64,000 nt of DNA from Agroathelia rolfsii (taxonomy: Eukaryota; Basidiomycota; Agaricomycetes; Amylocorticiales; Amylocorticiaceae). The notes beneath the pieces were generated by a model. That model was not told the origin of the DNA, did no database searches, and saw only the letters and a program-made list of their open reading frames with translations. Positions 21,918-33,629 of the stretch are shown here, in pieces. How positions within the stretch are numbered: the first letter of the stretch is position 1; each line of letters begins with the position of its first letter. Location: the NCBI GenBank assembly GCA_018343915.1, contig JABRWF010000003.1:744001-808000 (forward strand). Reading direction: 5' to 3'. The position numbers were made by a program, and so were the translations under genes.

Positions 21918-24476
21918 ATGGCAGGCTGGTTCTCCGTGCTCTTCCATCCGTTGGCAACAGTCAATCTCTGGCTCGACGACGACCCAAATGGGAGCGGCAT
22001 CGATGTGCTCTATCTCCTCACCACCTTCTTTGGCTTCGGCATTTGGCTCGTCTTCAAGCGCTACCAAACTCTTGTCACCAGAGCCATCGACTTTACCTAT
22101 GTAGCCCCAGCGGTAGGAGACCATGTTTGAGCTCAGAGATCTTCCCCCGCTCAAGAAAGTCCCTATATTAGCCAGCTAGCCCTGACTGGGAAGGTGCTAT
22201 TATACACGAAGCGAGCATCGAATCTCACTTGCGTGACCCCGATCTTTTACCTCCATCAGTAGCTGCTTTCCCCAGCGAGGAAGAGTACAGATATATCACT
22301 TGTTTTGATCCGTCTACTGGCTTGCATATTGGTACCCTCCCCGCCGACAATGAAACATCCATCAAGCGCAAAATCAACCTGGCCACCGAAGCTCAGAAGA
22401 AATGGAAATATACCACATTTGCAGAAAGAAGACGCGTCTTACGTAGTCTTAACAAGTGGCTCACTGAGAACCAGGAGGTGTGCGCGAGAGTAGCATGCCG
22501 TGACACGGGAAAGACGCGTGCGTTATTGGTTTTTTTTGCTCACATTTTAATTTTTCTTACTCAACGGCCCAGTCATTGACGCTGCGCTTGGTGAAATCTT
22601 GGTCACATGCTCAAAACTGGAGTGGATCATGAAACATGGCGAAAAGGCTCTGAAGACTGAAACGCGCCGGACTAACTTGATGCTGAGCTACAAAAAGTCT
22701 CAGGTTGTCTATGAGCCACTTGGTGTAGTTGCTGCAGTGGTCTCGTGGAACTACCGTGAGTGCAATTATCCTTTATTTTTCTTCACTACCATATCATTTA
22801 CCTCGCCATGTAAAGCCTTGCACAATGCCTGGTCACCGATCATTGCATCGATATTCGCAGGCAATGGTATCATTCTCAAATGCTCTGAAAAGGTCGCTTG
22901 GTCGTCAGAGTGGTTTGTCGGTGTCATTCAAGAAGCTCTCCGCGCCTGCGGTTATGATTCGGATCTGGTCCAATGCGTGTATTGTTATCCCGAGCAAGTC
23001 GAGTTTGTGACACGTTCGCCCATGATCAAGCACATTACTTTCATTGGTTCCGAAGATGTTGGCAGACAAGTGCGTGACTCTGCATTATTGCTTTACTGTG
23101 GGGACGAATACTGATATCTCAATGAATCAGGTGGCCATGGCCGCCGTTGAACATCTTACTCCCGTAACCCTCGAGCTCGGCGGTAAAGACCCTGCCATTA
23201 TCCTTCCCGGCACTGACTTGGAGAGATGGTCTTCTACTTGGATGCGCGGAGTATAGTAAGTCGTAACACCATGCTCTATACAATACTTCACAGCATTAAA
23301 CGCAATTATCAGCCAAAACTCGGGTCAAAACTGTATCGGCATCGAGCGACTCATCGTTCACGAATCCCAACACGACGAGCTGTATGAAATCCTGGCCGAG
23401 CGTCGCGAGAAACTTCGTTGCGGATCTGTTATGGCCCCCGCCGAAGGCGGTTACGTGCCCACCGTCGATTGTGGCGCCATGATCAACGCGGACCGTTTCG
23501 TGGCTCTTTCTGCTGCTATCAAGCTCGCCCAGGAACAAGGTGCTCAGGTCGAGGGTGGTAACCGATGGAATCACTCGTACCTCGAACATGGTACTTTCTT
23601 CGAGCCTACTTTGGTTGGTAACGTGACGACGGAAATGGTCATTGCCCAGCATGAGAGTGAGTTCAGCCTGTCCTGTTGGCATGAAATGCAAGGTATTGAT
23701 GAACGAAAAAATAGTGTTTGCCCCTATTGCTCTCCTGATGCCGTACAGGACCGTCGATGAAGCAATTGAGATTGCCAATAGCTCAAGATACGGTCTTGGT
23801 AAGTTCCTCTTCGAGACTCAATAGGGCGAGCGTATTCTTATTTGCTATTTTAGGTGCAAGTGTTTTTGGGCCTGTTCAATCGGAATGTACCGAGGTAGCA
23901 GAGCAACTTGAGTGTGGCATGGTTTCCATCAACGACTTTGCCGTATACTACGTAAGTATATTTCTTATTGCCATTCAATTTACTATTTTCTGACCTTTTC
24001 TTACTTAGGTCAAGTAAATCTATTTATTTTATGATCTAATACAATTTCCTCTAACCACTTCATGTCTACAGCCAAGACCTACCATTTGGTGGAACGAAAG
24101 CTTCTGGCTATGGTCGTTTCGGTAGGAACTTCGATAGCCATATCTCACTACTAATACTAACCCGGGAGCTCTTATCCTATAGGTGGACCTGAGGGCCTGC
24201 GCTCCTTGACGAAACAAAAAGCAATTGTCACCGATTTGTTCCCTAGGGTCATTCAGACAAAGATTCCTGCTGTTTTAGACTATCCTATTCGATCGCTCGT
24301 GCAAAGCTGGTACGTCTATTTCCTCCATTTGTTAGTCTTTGTATACCTCATACTCAAGATTTCGTAAATAAAACAGGGAATTTGCAACTGGCCTCGTTGA
24401 ATTGCTGTACGGAGACAGCTGGAGAACCCGCGGAAACGGTTTGTCCAAGGTCTGGCGGTCTTCTCATCATAAGTAA
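21918..24476 (+). CDS. MSC7: Membrane-anchored aldehyde dehydrogenase, MSC7 type
   Basis: NAD(P)-dependent aldehyde dehydrogenase of the fungal Msc7 group. The first exon encodes an N-terminal membrane segment ('VLYLLTTFFGFGIWLVFKRY', about residues 30-50). Later exons read 'ITCFDPSTGLHIGTLPADN', 'VACRDTGKT', 'SQVVYEPLGVVAAVVSWNY', 'HNAWSPIIASIFAGNG', 'HITFIGSEDVGRQV'. The general-base Glu is in 'VTLELGGKDPAI' and the catalytic Cys in 'NSGQNCIGIERL'. 'FGGTKASGYGRFGGPEGLRS' is the usual C-terminal signature. The end reads 'VWRSSHHK' and stops at 24474-24476. About nine short introns interrupt it. All core residues appear intact. Confidence 0.9.
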
Positions 24477-24858
24477 AGGAGCAATGTGAATGGACTTTGT
24501 GGGAGGAGAAAGAGAGACCTGCCTGGGGCTTGGTTTTTTCTTTTTTTCTTTTGACTTACTACACATGAAATGACACGACTGAGCGACGACTTGTTCTACT
24601 AGCTACTTACTGTGCTTCTTTTTCCTTTACTTTTTTTCTTTGCCTACCTTGCCACGTTATTGCTATTGACCTCCTCTAAACGGTAGATGATAGTCTTGAT
24701 GACCTAATGTCATGCTTTTTCTTGAAACTCAAAGTTGATCAAGTGTGATATCGCGATCACGTGGCTTCTCAAATAGTCACAAACAATGCAACGCGCCCTC
24801 TCGCCGCAAGTCAGTTTGTTGACGTATTGCTGACTGCATACACTACAGTGGCCACACT
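24477..24858. promoter_or_regulatory. ECO1 upstream region with CACGTG box
   Basis: 382 bp. CACGTG at 24758-24763 directly follows TCGCGA at 24751-24756. ACGCGC, close to the MluI cell-cycle box ACGCGT, lies at about 24790, some 70 bp before the ATG. A G1/S role would suit ECO1 but is only inferred. Confidence 0.35.
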
Positions 24859-26147
24859 ATGGCATCCAAAACTCTGCGTACCTATGGATCTCGTAATACC
24901 AAATCATACGGCTCTTTGAAGTCTACACTATCTTCTTCTCCTCAGCGCTCATCTCCAACCAAGAAAAAGCGTACTGTTCGCGAAGTCGACTCTGACGATG
25001 ATACCGACCAGGATGAGTTGGCACTTGCCTTGACTTCGTCTCCGACTCGGTCACCTGCTGCGCGCAAGCGCATAAAAGCAGCTCACCCCATATCTCAGTT
25101 CTCATCTGCATCACATCTTCTCCCAAAATTATCCAAATCTAAGCTTTCCACTACTGCAAGGACAAAGCCAAGGGAGACGAGAAATGAATCATCATCATTA
25201 CCGTCATCGTCATCATCATTATCCATTTTGGCAGGAAGCAAGAGCAAAGCACCACAGAAAGAGCGCTCGCAGCAAAAAACATTGACTCAATTGCACTTTT
25301 GCATCGACAAGACGATATTTGTTTCATGTCCAAAGTGTGCGCTGAGCTATACGAAAGGTGCACCTGGCGATGAGGCGCTACACCGATCCCATTGTGAACG
25401 TGTCCAGCGTGGGATGGAGTGGGGCAAGGAGGAAGAACGGGACTCTGTCCGTGCCGGTGTGGAGGTGGTGGAGAGCGGTGTCGGATGCAAGAATGGCAAG
25501 CGAGGGAGGATTGTATGTTTCAGGGCGGATATAGGTGGTAAGATTGGGAATAAGGTAGAGTTTTCTCTTTACTATCTCTGGAACCTGTCGACATGGGACT
25601 ATCATTGAAATTATCATCATTCAAGCTTAATACTTTGTTGGAAACCATCAACCTCGCCTTGTCCGCTCCACCTATATCATCCCAAGCGCTTGCCGATAGC
25701 AAAGCATATCTCTTCCTCATCCCTAGTACCATCCCGGGACGAGAAAAGATCGTAGGATGCATCATCGCCCAACGCATCTCTACAGCACTCGCTATTGCTC
25801 CCTCGTCATCGGATGGAATCGCACCCTCGTCTCCTACAACCATAATCACAGCTGCCACCTCACAAAATGAGAAGGACGGGACACCTGCTGTTACAGATGA
25901 TACACCACTATCCGTCCTGTCAAAACCTCTGCCTACACCTTTAGGCATCTCACGGATGTTTACCGCCTCTACGCATCGCCGAGCAGGTATTGCTATGGCG
26001 CTGTTAGACGCTGCCGCGCGCACAGCTATACATGGGTGCGTCCTGAACCCTGCCCGGGGCGAGATCGCTTTCACGCAGCCGACTCAGGGTGGCCGTGCCG
26101 TCATGGAAAGCTGGGGACGTGGCGGATGTAGAGTGTATGAAGAGTGA
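24859..26147 (+). CDS. ECO1: Cohesin acetyltransferase Eco1/Ctf7
   Basis: Acetylates the cohesin subunit Smc3 in S phase to establish sister-chromatid cohesion. The N-terminal about 130 residues are Ser/Lys-rich and disordered with basic clusters ('SPTKKKRTVR'). A C2H2 zinc finger follows: 'CPKCALSYTKGAPGDEALHR' then 'SHC'. After an intron (donor GTAGAG at about 25555), the GNAT domain reads 'AYLFLIPSTIPGREKIVGCI' and 'PLGISRMFTASTHRRAGIAM', the acetyl-CoA-binding stretch, then 'LNPARGEIAFTQPTQGGRAV' and 'SWGRGGCRVYEE'. The last motif is the Eco1 C-terminal signature. A Ser/Thr-rich insert of about 50 residues separates two GNAT strands and is longer than in yeast. ATG at 24859, stop at 26145-26147. 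Confidence 0.92.
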
Positions 26148-26766
26148 TCTATTTGATTGATCGTTTCTCTGTTTCTTCCTCTTCGGTTTCATTACATTTT
26201 TTGCGGTATTGAACATTTTGACACAATATTTCCTGATACATTTCATAATATATGCGCGTAAATAAGACACTAGTCCAATAGTCCCTTGTAACAGTAGTCA
26301 CAGATTGTTGCATGTCCATCATGCCATTGTATTACTAAGTCCAGTATTTTCTGAATAGCATGCATGATTTTTACACGGGAAAACACTCCACAGACAACGT
26401 TCGTCACTTGTGGTGCGCTTCGCATCCACTTCCGAGTCGAGGGAGGTAAACTCGACCGGTGATGAAATTCTCAAGTCCATAACTTGGTGCTATCATATCG
26501 ATTTGCTCTCAACCAACTGGATTTTGACATTGCACTACACTACTAACATTGGTGTTGTGAATACTTCCTAACCTGCCTAATATCACACAATGTACAAAAG
26601 GTTGTAATCCTATTGCATCTGATCGTTAAATTCAAGCATCGCTCCGGCAACAACCCACCTGCGCTAGTTGTCGTTGTTGGCTATTCTTATGCAGCGTGCC
26701 AGATATTCAAGGCAGCCCCGATGGGTAGAATAATTTCCGGACCGGTATAAAAGCTGATGCATGTGT
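26148..26766. other. Intergenic, nothing recognised
   Basis: AT-rich. Contains the ECO1 3' region and the downstream flank of the RhoGAP-like pseudogene. I see no gene or repeat. Confidence 0.45.
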
Positions 26767-28267
26767 TCATTCCGAGAAAGCACCTGTGATTTTGTGTAAA
26801 ATATCCTCTGTTGCGAGTTCGGTACCTGGTGGGCTCGGATGCGTGGCGAGAAAATGCTTGAAATCTCCCAAGAAGTCAGTCATCTCGCTCATAGCTTTGT
26901 CATAGCAAGAATCTCTTATCAGCTTTGTTATCTTTCCAGCTTGTCTTACTCTTTCACTAGTCAATTTTTGATCATCCAGTTTAAGTTCATTCCTCAAGGG
27001 ACGGGCCGGAATTTGTATTGATGGTTCTATATTCTATATTCTATATTCTGGTTACCTGTCTTGTCATCCTAGGATGAGCCCTCGGCGTGTACTAAATTGT
27101 GGGCGTGCGACAATTGTAATCTGTTAAGACCATGAAGCCATGTATCAGGAGCAGCAGGCCGCAACCCCTTCATGCTTTTTGTGATTATTCTCCATCGTAA
27201 TATTAGCCATAGCAAGAGATTCTCGCCGGCTCTCCTGTCGTCCCGCCTGGCGCACAATCCTCAATAAAACAGGCGCAGCAGGAGAAGCATCGTGACGCGG
27301 CAGAATCAACATCTCCCTGGTTTGTTAAAGTTGCTATCCCGGTCAGTTTCTTGGGCTTTAAAATCAGTTCTTAGAATGCTGAAAAAATCGTATCGTCAAA
27401 CACTGGCGTCGGTAATCTATTGCAAAACTTGACAAGCATCTCATCCGCTTCCGTTGTCGTGTCATCAGACCAAGAGAATTTGGAGAAAATACCATCCATA
27501 TATCGGCACTTGAAGTGTTGAATATAATGATGTCTGTAGCCTTGTTTTACAGCTGTGGAGGGGGCTTTTGAAATCTGTTGGAGCTTTCTTTCTAGCTCCT
27601 TGAGCCTTTTGGATGTAGGGAAATAGCAGAACAATCTGGGATCATGTAAACCTGTCGTGTAAAGCATCAAGGTTCTGCTTTTCGTATGATTTCCTCAACA
27701 AATCCCAGCTTACCATTGCGAAGAATATCTTCAATAAAGACAACGGAATTGTTGGCACATTATAAATGTAGGAATTAATGAGAATAGACGAGCGTGGATA
27801 GTAAGAGATGTCCTCTAATAGTATCCCCAGAGTTTCTGAATAAAAATTTGTTCATAATAGTCAATCCAATATATATAAAGAGGTTTAGCAAGTATAGAAC
27901 ATCACCAGGTGTTCCCACCAGGGAGCAAACAATCACCATCCTTGCCTTTATTCTCAAGTGCGTAGAACTTTCTTACACCCCAAGCAAAGTATGGAATTCT
28001 TTCGTTATGATATTTTAGAATAGATCTCATGATAGGGGACATTGGGTCGACAAACCTATAGAGCTCCAGGTAGCTCATTTGGATATATTTGAACAGCACG
28101 CCCCTAAGCTGAGCACAGGCATTACCCCCGAGTTTCCCTTTAAGTTTCTTTGAAGAGCAGTGCCAATTTAGTAAAATATCCTCGCGTGACTTTGGGCGAG
28201 ATATGCAAGTGCAACTTTTATCTTGTGTGGTCATTTCTTCTTGCTGGCTAATGGAAGGTGGAGGCAT
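26767..28267 (-). pseudogene. RhoGAP-like protein, frameshifted, arginine finger replaced by Cys
   Basis: Exons 28267-27919, 27835-27714 and 27651-27371 can be joined; a further C-terminal piece may lie at 26997-26767. Exon 1 has 'IMRSILKYHNERIPYFAWG' and 'RKFYALENKG'. Exon 2 gives 'LEDISYYPRSSILINSYIYN' then 'VPT', after which the frame shifts and continues as 'VVFIEDILRNG'. Exon 3 reads 'LHDPRLFCYFPTSKRLKELE' and 'ADEMLVKFCNRLPTPVF', which resemble the RhoGAP blocks 'GIFRVSGS..RLKEL' and 'LLKLFLRELPEPL'. The catalytic Arg position (FR) is Cys (FC). Compared with the related copy at 44.5 kb, one base is missing after 'VPT'. A sequencing error is the alternative to a real break. The RhoGAP assignment rests on pattern only. 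Confidence 0.5.
27025..27049. repeat. 7-bp tandem repeat
   Basis: The unit TTCTATA occurs about 3.6 times without mismatch, inside the region downstream of the RhoGAP-like exons. Confidence 0.85.
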
Positions 28268-29120
28268 GGTGTTTACCCGTCTTTGGAGAAGATGTTGCGT
28301 GTTGCTGGCGACAGAGCATTCTGATAGAAATTATATTTCTAGGCAAAAGGGATAGCCCCTACTTGGTTGAGGCCCTAACGATTCTCGTTCATGTACTAGT
28401 ACATTCATGTTCAACTACTACGACATCCCAACATCCCAAGCAATCTGATCCGTCGATACAGCTGTTCTACTCTTAGTCCTACTTAATATATTCCTCCGAT
28501 TCAAGTTCATCATCCGCCCAATTCAATGTACCGGTATTTAAGTGCTTGTTTGATTTATTCGAGTTCAAGTTGTTGTTGAGCACATCAAACTGTTCTGCCC
28601 GAGCTATTGTGCTCCATTTGACGCATATTTCCACATGCCGTAAATTGAGCACGAGCGTCCCGAGGGTGAAACTCTATGCCAGAACTAATTACCACCTATA
28701 ACTGACTTACTGAAGTCATTAAACTTCAACTTGAAGCTTAATATAATCACACGCCATCAACTCAATATACGAGTTCATGATGCCAGCTGTAACGCATATA
28801 CTCACACTGCTCAGAGATTGTGAGACGAAGTTTCAGCCGCACTTCGTCTTATACTCCTTTACCCACAATTAAGGAGATATTGCGTCAAAATGAGTATGTA
28901 TGTACGGCCACTGTTTGCTAGCCTCTACGGCACTCCTATTTTATTTCTTAATCCAATACTAGAAAGGAGTAGCCTGAAGCATATAAGCTGCAGCGCGCTT
29001 GCAGTCTCTTAACCTACTGGTATTCCTACTCGCCCCCGCACTTATAAACCAACATAATATTTGGCCGGCTTTTATCAACACGGTGCTAATACTAACTTGA
29101 ACCCAACGAGCGACATAAAC
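28268..29120. other. Intergenic with a 9-bp hairpin
   Basis: A perfect inverted repeat has arms at 28823-28831 (AGACGAAGT) and 28841-28849 with a 9 nt loop. No coding signal is seen. The 3' part should hold the DUF6593 gene promoter. Confidence 0.45.
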
Positions 29121-30006
29121 ATGGAGCTCTACCTCATCCCAGATGACCCCACCTGCACGCTCCTCGTCTCAACCAATAATGTGACGCACTACAAGATCCT
29201 AACACATACCAACCTTGGCCTATGTATGTCTCGCCTGATCAGCACAACGGCGCGCAAGAAGCATTGCCCGGGCATCCAGCTCGGCTCAGCCGCCGCAACA
29301 GCATTTGGGAGCGGCAACGGCTCCCATGTGAGCAAAAATGGACCTTCGAGTGGTACGCTTGTGGCGGATATCGTCTGGGGCGATGGACGCACAGGTACAC
29401 CCACTAACATCATTAGTGATGCGATTGATCCTGATTTGAGGATCACAAGGCGGAGGTGGTTGAAGAAGAATGTAGGGAATCTGCTTGGAAGGTATGTGTA
29501 CATGCGTTGCTGTGCATGAGCTCAAGCAGCCCGGAGCCACTTGGCTGGGTGTATGCGGCTGAAAATGCTCGTGCTTGTACGCTCATTGGGTATAACTAAC
29601 CCATGTATCTACCAACAGAGCCTCAAGAAACTTTGTACACGACGGTCTTGAATACCAATGGAAAACGCAAAGAAAGGAGCTCGTCGTAAGTCTCTCCTTT
29701 TCTATGATTAATTATCACCACGATGCTAACATACATGTTGACTATTCATACCAGCTCACATGTCTTTCCAACAAGACCACCGTCGCGCGCCACAGCTCCT
29801 CCTTTTGCGGCTCGGGTGCGTTCCACGGGCAGGTCACAGCCTGCCTCCGCATCGAGCCCATGGCGTCAGTTGACATGGACATTGTCGTCCTCTCGTTCCT
29901 CCTACTCGACAAGACGTGGCGTCGGTCGATGGAGGACGATCTCGGATACTACGATGAAGCACACGGGGATGATGATGTCGAGGTCGGGGATGGGTCTGGT
30001 GCTTAA
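29121..30006 (+). CDS. DUF6593 family protein
   Basis: Matches the small, function-unknown DUF6593 family that is abundant in agaricomycetes. Start 'MELYLIPDDPTCTLLVSTNN' at 29121 is the family's usual opening. Blocks follow: 'TLVADIVWGD', 'WLKKNVGNLLG', then across an intron (donor GTATGT near 29492) 'RASRNFVHDGLEYQWKTQR', 'KELVLTCLSNKTTVARH', and the last strand and helix 'SVDMDIVVLSFLLLDKTWRR'. An acidic tail ends 'DDDVEVGDGSGA'. Three exons, about 235 residues. Upstream frame extension to 29061 uses no ATG. Function not known. Confidence 0.82.
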
Positions 30007-30374
30007 TCTTGAGCTTTAGGGGAATTTATTAGTTAGGGGGAAGAGCTGACCCATGGTCTCGAGTAGAAATGCGGGCTAAAACTAATGTTTGTATTTGTAT
30101 ATCTATCCTTAGCGTATATGTGCATAATCAAGATCGTAAATTCGGGATGGAATGGAGAAAAAAATCTGTATCGTGAATCGTGTAGATCATCATCCTTTGA
30201 AGCAACTAATTAATATATATATACGATCGTCCAGTTTCAGAAGACAACAACAACAGCAACAATGCGAGTGATGAAAAGAAAAACAGAGAAAAAAGCAAGA
30301 AATATCGAGCCCCTGAAGGAACTCCAACGCATCGCACCCCCATCAACTAAACCGAGCCAGACCTACATCTTACA
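30007..30374. other. Convergent intergenic region
   Basis: Separates the DUF6593 and PEP7 stop codons. Contains a short TA repeat near 30213-30223. Nothing coding is seen. Confidence 0.5.
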
Positions 30375-33155
30375 TCACCGCTTACCACCAGCATCCACCT
30401 CCGACTCCCTAATAAGCCTATCAATCTCCATTCGAATCTCACCCAAGTTCGCACGGAGCGTCTTCACATCCTCGAACTTCCTCCTTGCATGTGCCTCCTC
30501 AACGAACCCCTCCAGTAGCGCCTCCTGCTCCAGCAGCGGCTGCAGTTTCCGTGCCAGCTCTGAGTTGGGGTCGGCCAGCAGACCTGTAATGGGGTCGATA
30601 GTACCTGCATCGCTGGTAGGCGTGGAGACGCCAGAGGAAGTAGTGGACTTGTGTTTCTTCTTGGTGAACGGTCGGGTGGGTAAATTCTAGGAAACGGGTA
30701 TGTATGAGAAATCACACTTCGTTCGGTGGAAAAAAAAAAAGGGGGGGGGGGAAGGTAAAGGGTGAGAGGGATCCTTACGGGCATCTCGGCCATCTTCTCC
30801 GCCAACCAAAGCCCCGCTCTGGAGCGTATTGCTTCCTGTATGCGCTGCTGACTCTTACCCGCATCAATAGCCCCTGCCATGGCTGCCTTCTTTGACGACT
30901 TGTCCTTGCCGCCATTCGCAGGAGGTGTCCGCGGGCCAGTAGGTAAGTCGCGAATCCGCGTCGCGAGCTTATCGTACGTCCCAAACGCTGACGTGAGCTG
31001 CTTGCGTGCCTCAATGAGCTCAGGAGATATTTTCGGAAAGGGGACGTCGCCGTTGGAGATTTCGTGTGCGGATGGTAAGTTGAGTGCGGTGACGGCATCT
31101 TTGAATGTCCCTAGAGATGCATCGATTTGTCTTTCGAGTGATTCTAAAGTCTAAACCGACCAGTCAGATAAAAGAAAAAGGAATTGTTTTATAGAGTTGA
31201 ACTTGACGTACCCGATGCATCTTGGCGAATTGAGGGAGTTGTTTTAGGTCGTGTTGGAATTGATATCGCCTGGAATGAATAAAAAAGAAATAGTTGTACC
31301 GTTAGCCCATTGGCCTTTTTGTCGTGTGGATTTGACGAGGAACTAACGTTAGCACGGCACGACAATCCCTACACACCCTCACGCTCTTCAAAAACTTGTC
31401 TTCCTCATTCATCTTTGCCTTGCCCTTTCCGCTGCTACCACCACCACCTCCATTCGCGCTATTTTGCGCCGCCGACGGTTTCCGCACACCATAATCAATC
31501 CCCTCCTCCACCTCCTCCAATGCGCCGTCATCTACCACAAACAGTACACTGCATTTCACAGGCCTCGCGCCCTTCGGTCCCGTCACAGGCAACGAACACA
31601 TGATCCGCCCACACAGCCTACAATGATGTTTCCGATTCGTCAGTGGGTGGAAGCCGGCGCTGCAGAACGGACACTTGGACACCGCCGCGTCTTCCTCCCA
31701 GGGTGTGATGCGTTGCTCAGCTTCGCGGATCGCCGATGGGGATGACGAAGAGGACGATGATGACGAGGGAGTCATAGAAGACGTGAGCACGGAGCGCCAG
31801 AGGTCACCCGCATCGAGGTTCCTGAAGTTGTCGAGATCGAATAGTGATGAGGACCGACGGAGGGTGCCGCCGCTTCCTGGTCTGTGCCCATTGCCGATTA
31901 TATTATTACTACCATTGGTGGTGCCATTTTCGTTCGCGTTAGCAGAGGTGAGGTCGGGGAAATGGAGTTGGATGAGCTTTTCAAGCCGGCGGTCGAGCTT
32001 TGTGCGTTCGATGCGCCCCACGGAGCGCTTTTGGGCGCGGAGGGCGAGGAAGGTGTCCGTGAGCGGATTGTAGACGCCTCTTGGCTGGAAGCCGGCGCGG
32101 TAGGGCGCCATGGGACGCTGTTGTTGTTCTTGTCGTCGTGCATGGGCGAGGGGAAGGGGTGTCCCGGGTGCGGGTGATTGCGGCGAAGGCGAGACGATCC
32201 GGCTTGGGTTTTGACTGGATGAAGCCGAGCTCGAGGTGGATGTGGATGCGGACGTTAGCGCAGGCGCACTTAGTTGTGGTAGTGGAGATGAATTTGATGG
32301 TGGAGGTGATGCTACTGCTCCTGTTAACAGATGTGATGTCGATGACGATGATGAACGCCCAGGGAGAGGGGATGTGAATGTGAATGCAGGCTGGTCGCTA
32401 ACCGTACGTAGATGCGATGGGGCATTCATGGGCGAAAGTAATTGCTTTGGAGGTGGAGCAGGTGGGGTGCCAATCCCCGGAGATAGCATTCGTGATGACG
32501 GATGTAAGGACTGCGCCGGACGGAAAGGTGAAGATGACACAGAAGATACAGACGCATCCGAAGAGGATGACACTGTTCTAAAAGGCGGTAAAGATGACGG
32601 AGGACGTAGTGGTGATGAAGGTAGCGGAGATCTCGTCGAGGGCGGGCGTATATGTCTGAATGTTGATGTCTTGCGCGCTACGGGCGAGATGCTGGGACGT
32701 ATGGGTGGTATCGGTTTTATTGATGTGCCTGGACTCTCTGGAGGAGTCATGGGAAGCTGTATTTGCTCTGGTGGTACAGGTGTCTCTGATGATAATGCCT
32801 GCGCCTCTGGCCCTTGAGGCTGTTGCTCACTTGGCGGAGGTTCTACGACTCGAACAACAGGCGACGCAACTAATGGTGGTAAAGGCTTCTGTTCTTGGGG
32901 TGTAGATATAACCTGTAATGTGGGCGATGCCTCCTCTGATTTTACAGGAGGTGTTGATACAGTAGGAAGGGTGATCACAGTCGCAGCATTCTCATATGAG
33001 ACCTGCACCTTCTCTGGTGGTGTTGCTGGCGGCGTGAATGCAGTGGGGTTGGACACATTGCGAGAATGCCTTTTGGACTAATGCTGCTATGAGAAGGGGG
33101 TTATCAGAGCAGATATGAAACAGACCTTGTAGGCCTGATAGGGCACGCTGCTCAT
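30375..33155 (-). CDS. PEP7: FYVE/rabenosyn-type vesicle tethering protein (Pep7/Vac1)
   Basis: Endosomal effector that binds PI3P through a FYVE finger and Rab5-type GTPases, acting in Golgi-to-endosome fusion. The true start is a 10-codon exon, 33155-33126 ('MSSVPYQAYK'), joined over a 48 nt intron (33125-33078) to the big exon; the latter has no in-frame ATG near its beginning. About 330 residues of Pro/Ser-rich disorder follow. The zinc finger reads 'CPFCSAGFHPLTNRKHHCRL', 'CGRIMCSLP' and 'RVCRDCRAVL'; the basic patch 'RKHHCR' fits the FYVE R(R/K)HHCR motif. Downstream exons carry the Rab-binding helical part: 'DASLGTFKDAVTALNLPSA' and 'EALLEGFVEEAHARRKFEDV'. It stops at 30377-30375. Confidence 0.87.
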
Positions 33156-33629
33156 TGCGTTGCGTTCGCTGTGCTACTACAAGGAGAATGTGAGTGCCAG
33201 CCAGTGCCGCCGCTGCTGCTGTAAGCCAGATGATGACGCCCGTAAGCCGCCTTTAGTCAGGCTTAGCCACGCATGTCCTCATTAGGCAACTGCAAGGCAT
33301 AGCCAACTAGCCCGGTTTATTAGTCAGCAGAAAATGCACTGGCTTCTCAGAGATCGACATCACGTGCCGTGCGGCTGACGGATCGAGTTGGCTGACAGAA
33401 TGACCTCACGGTATCACATATCGCCATCCCATCTGCTCAAAAAGAAATCACACTCATCCTTCCAAGCTGGCGTCCTATCTTGTTCTCTCACGGTCATCTC
33501 GCTGGCCATCTCCATCCCTCCGTCTTTCTAGAGTCTGTTCATGTTTTCTCATAGCTATCTGACTTGGCTGTTAATTTATATGGTTCTACCCAGATATCTA
33601 GAACGTTTACTACCTCGCAAATTACAAAG
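33156..33629. promoter_or_regulatory. Divergent promoter PEP7 / GLR1 with CACGTG box
   Basis: 474 bp with a perfect CACGTG at 33361-33366, roughly midway. The part nearest GLR1 could hold an extra 5' exon encoding a mitochondrial presequence ('ISRTFTTSQITK' is open in frame just before the ATG). Confidence 0.4.

Noticed and set aside
32236..32817. 193-codon + strand frame
   Set aside because: Antisense of the Pro/Ser-rich part of PEP7; low complexity, no family.
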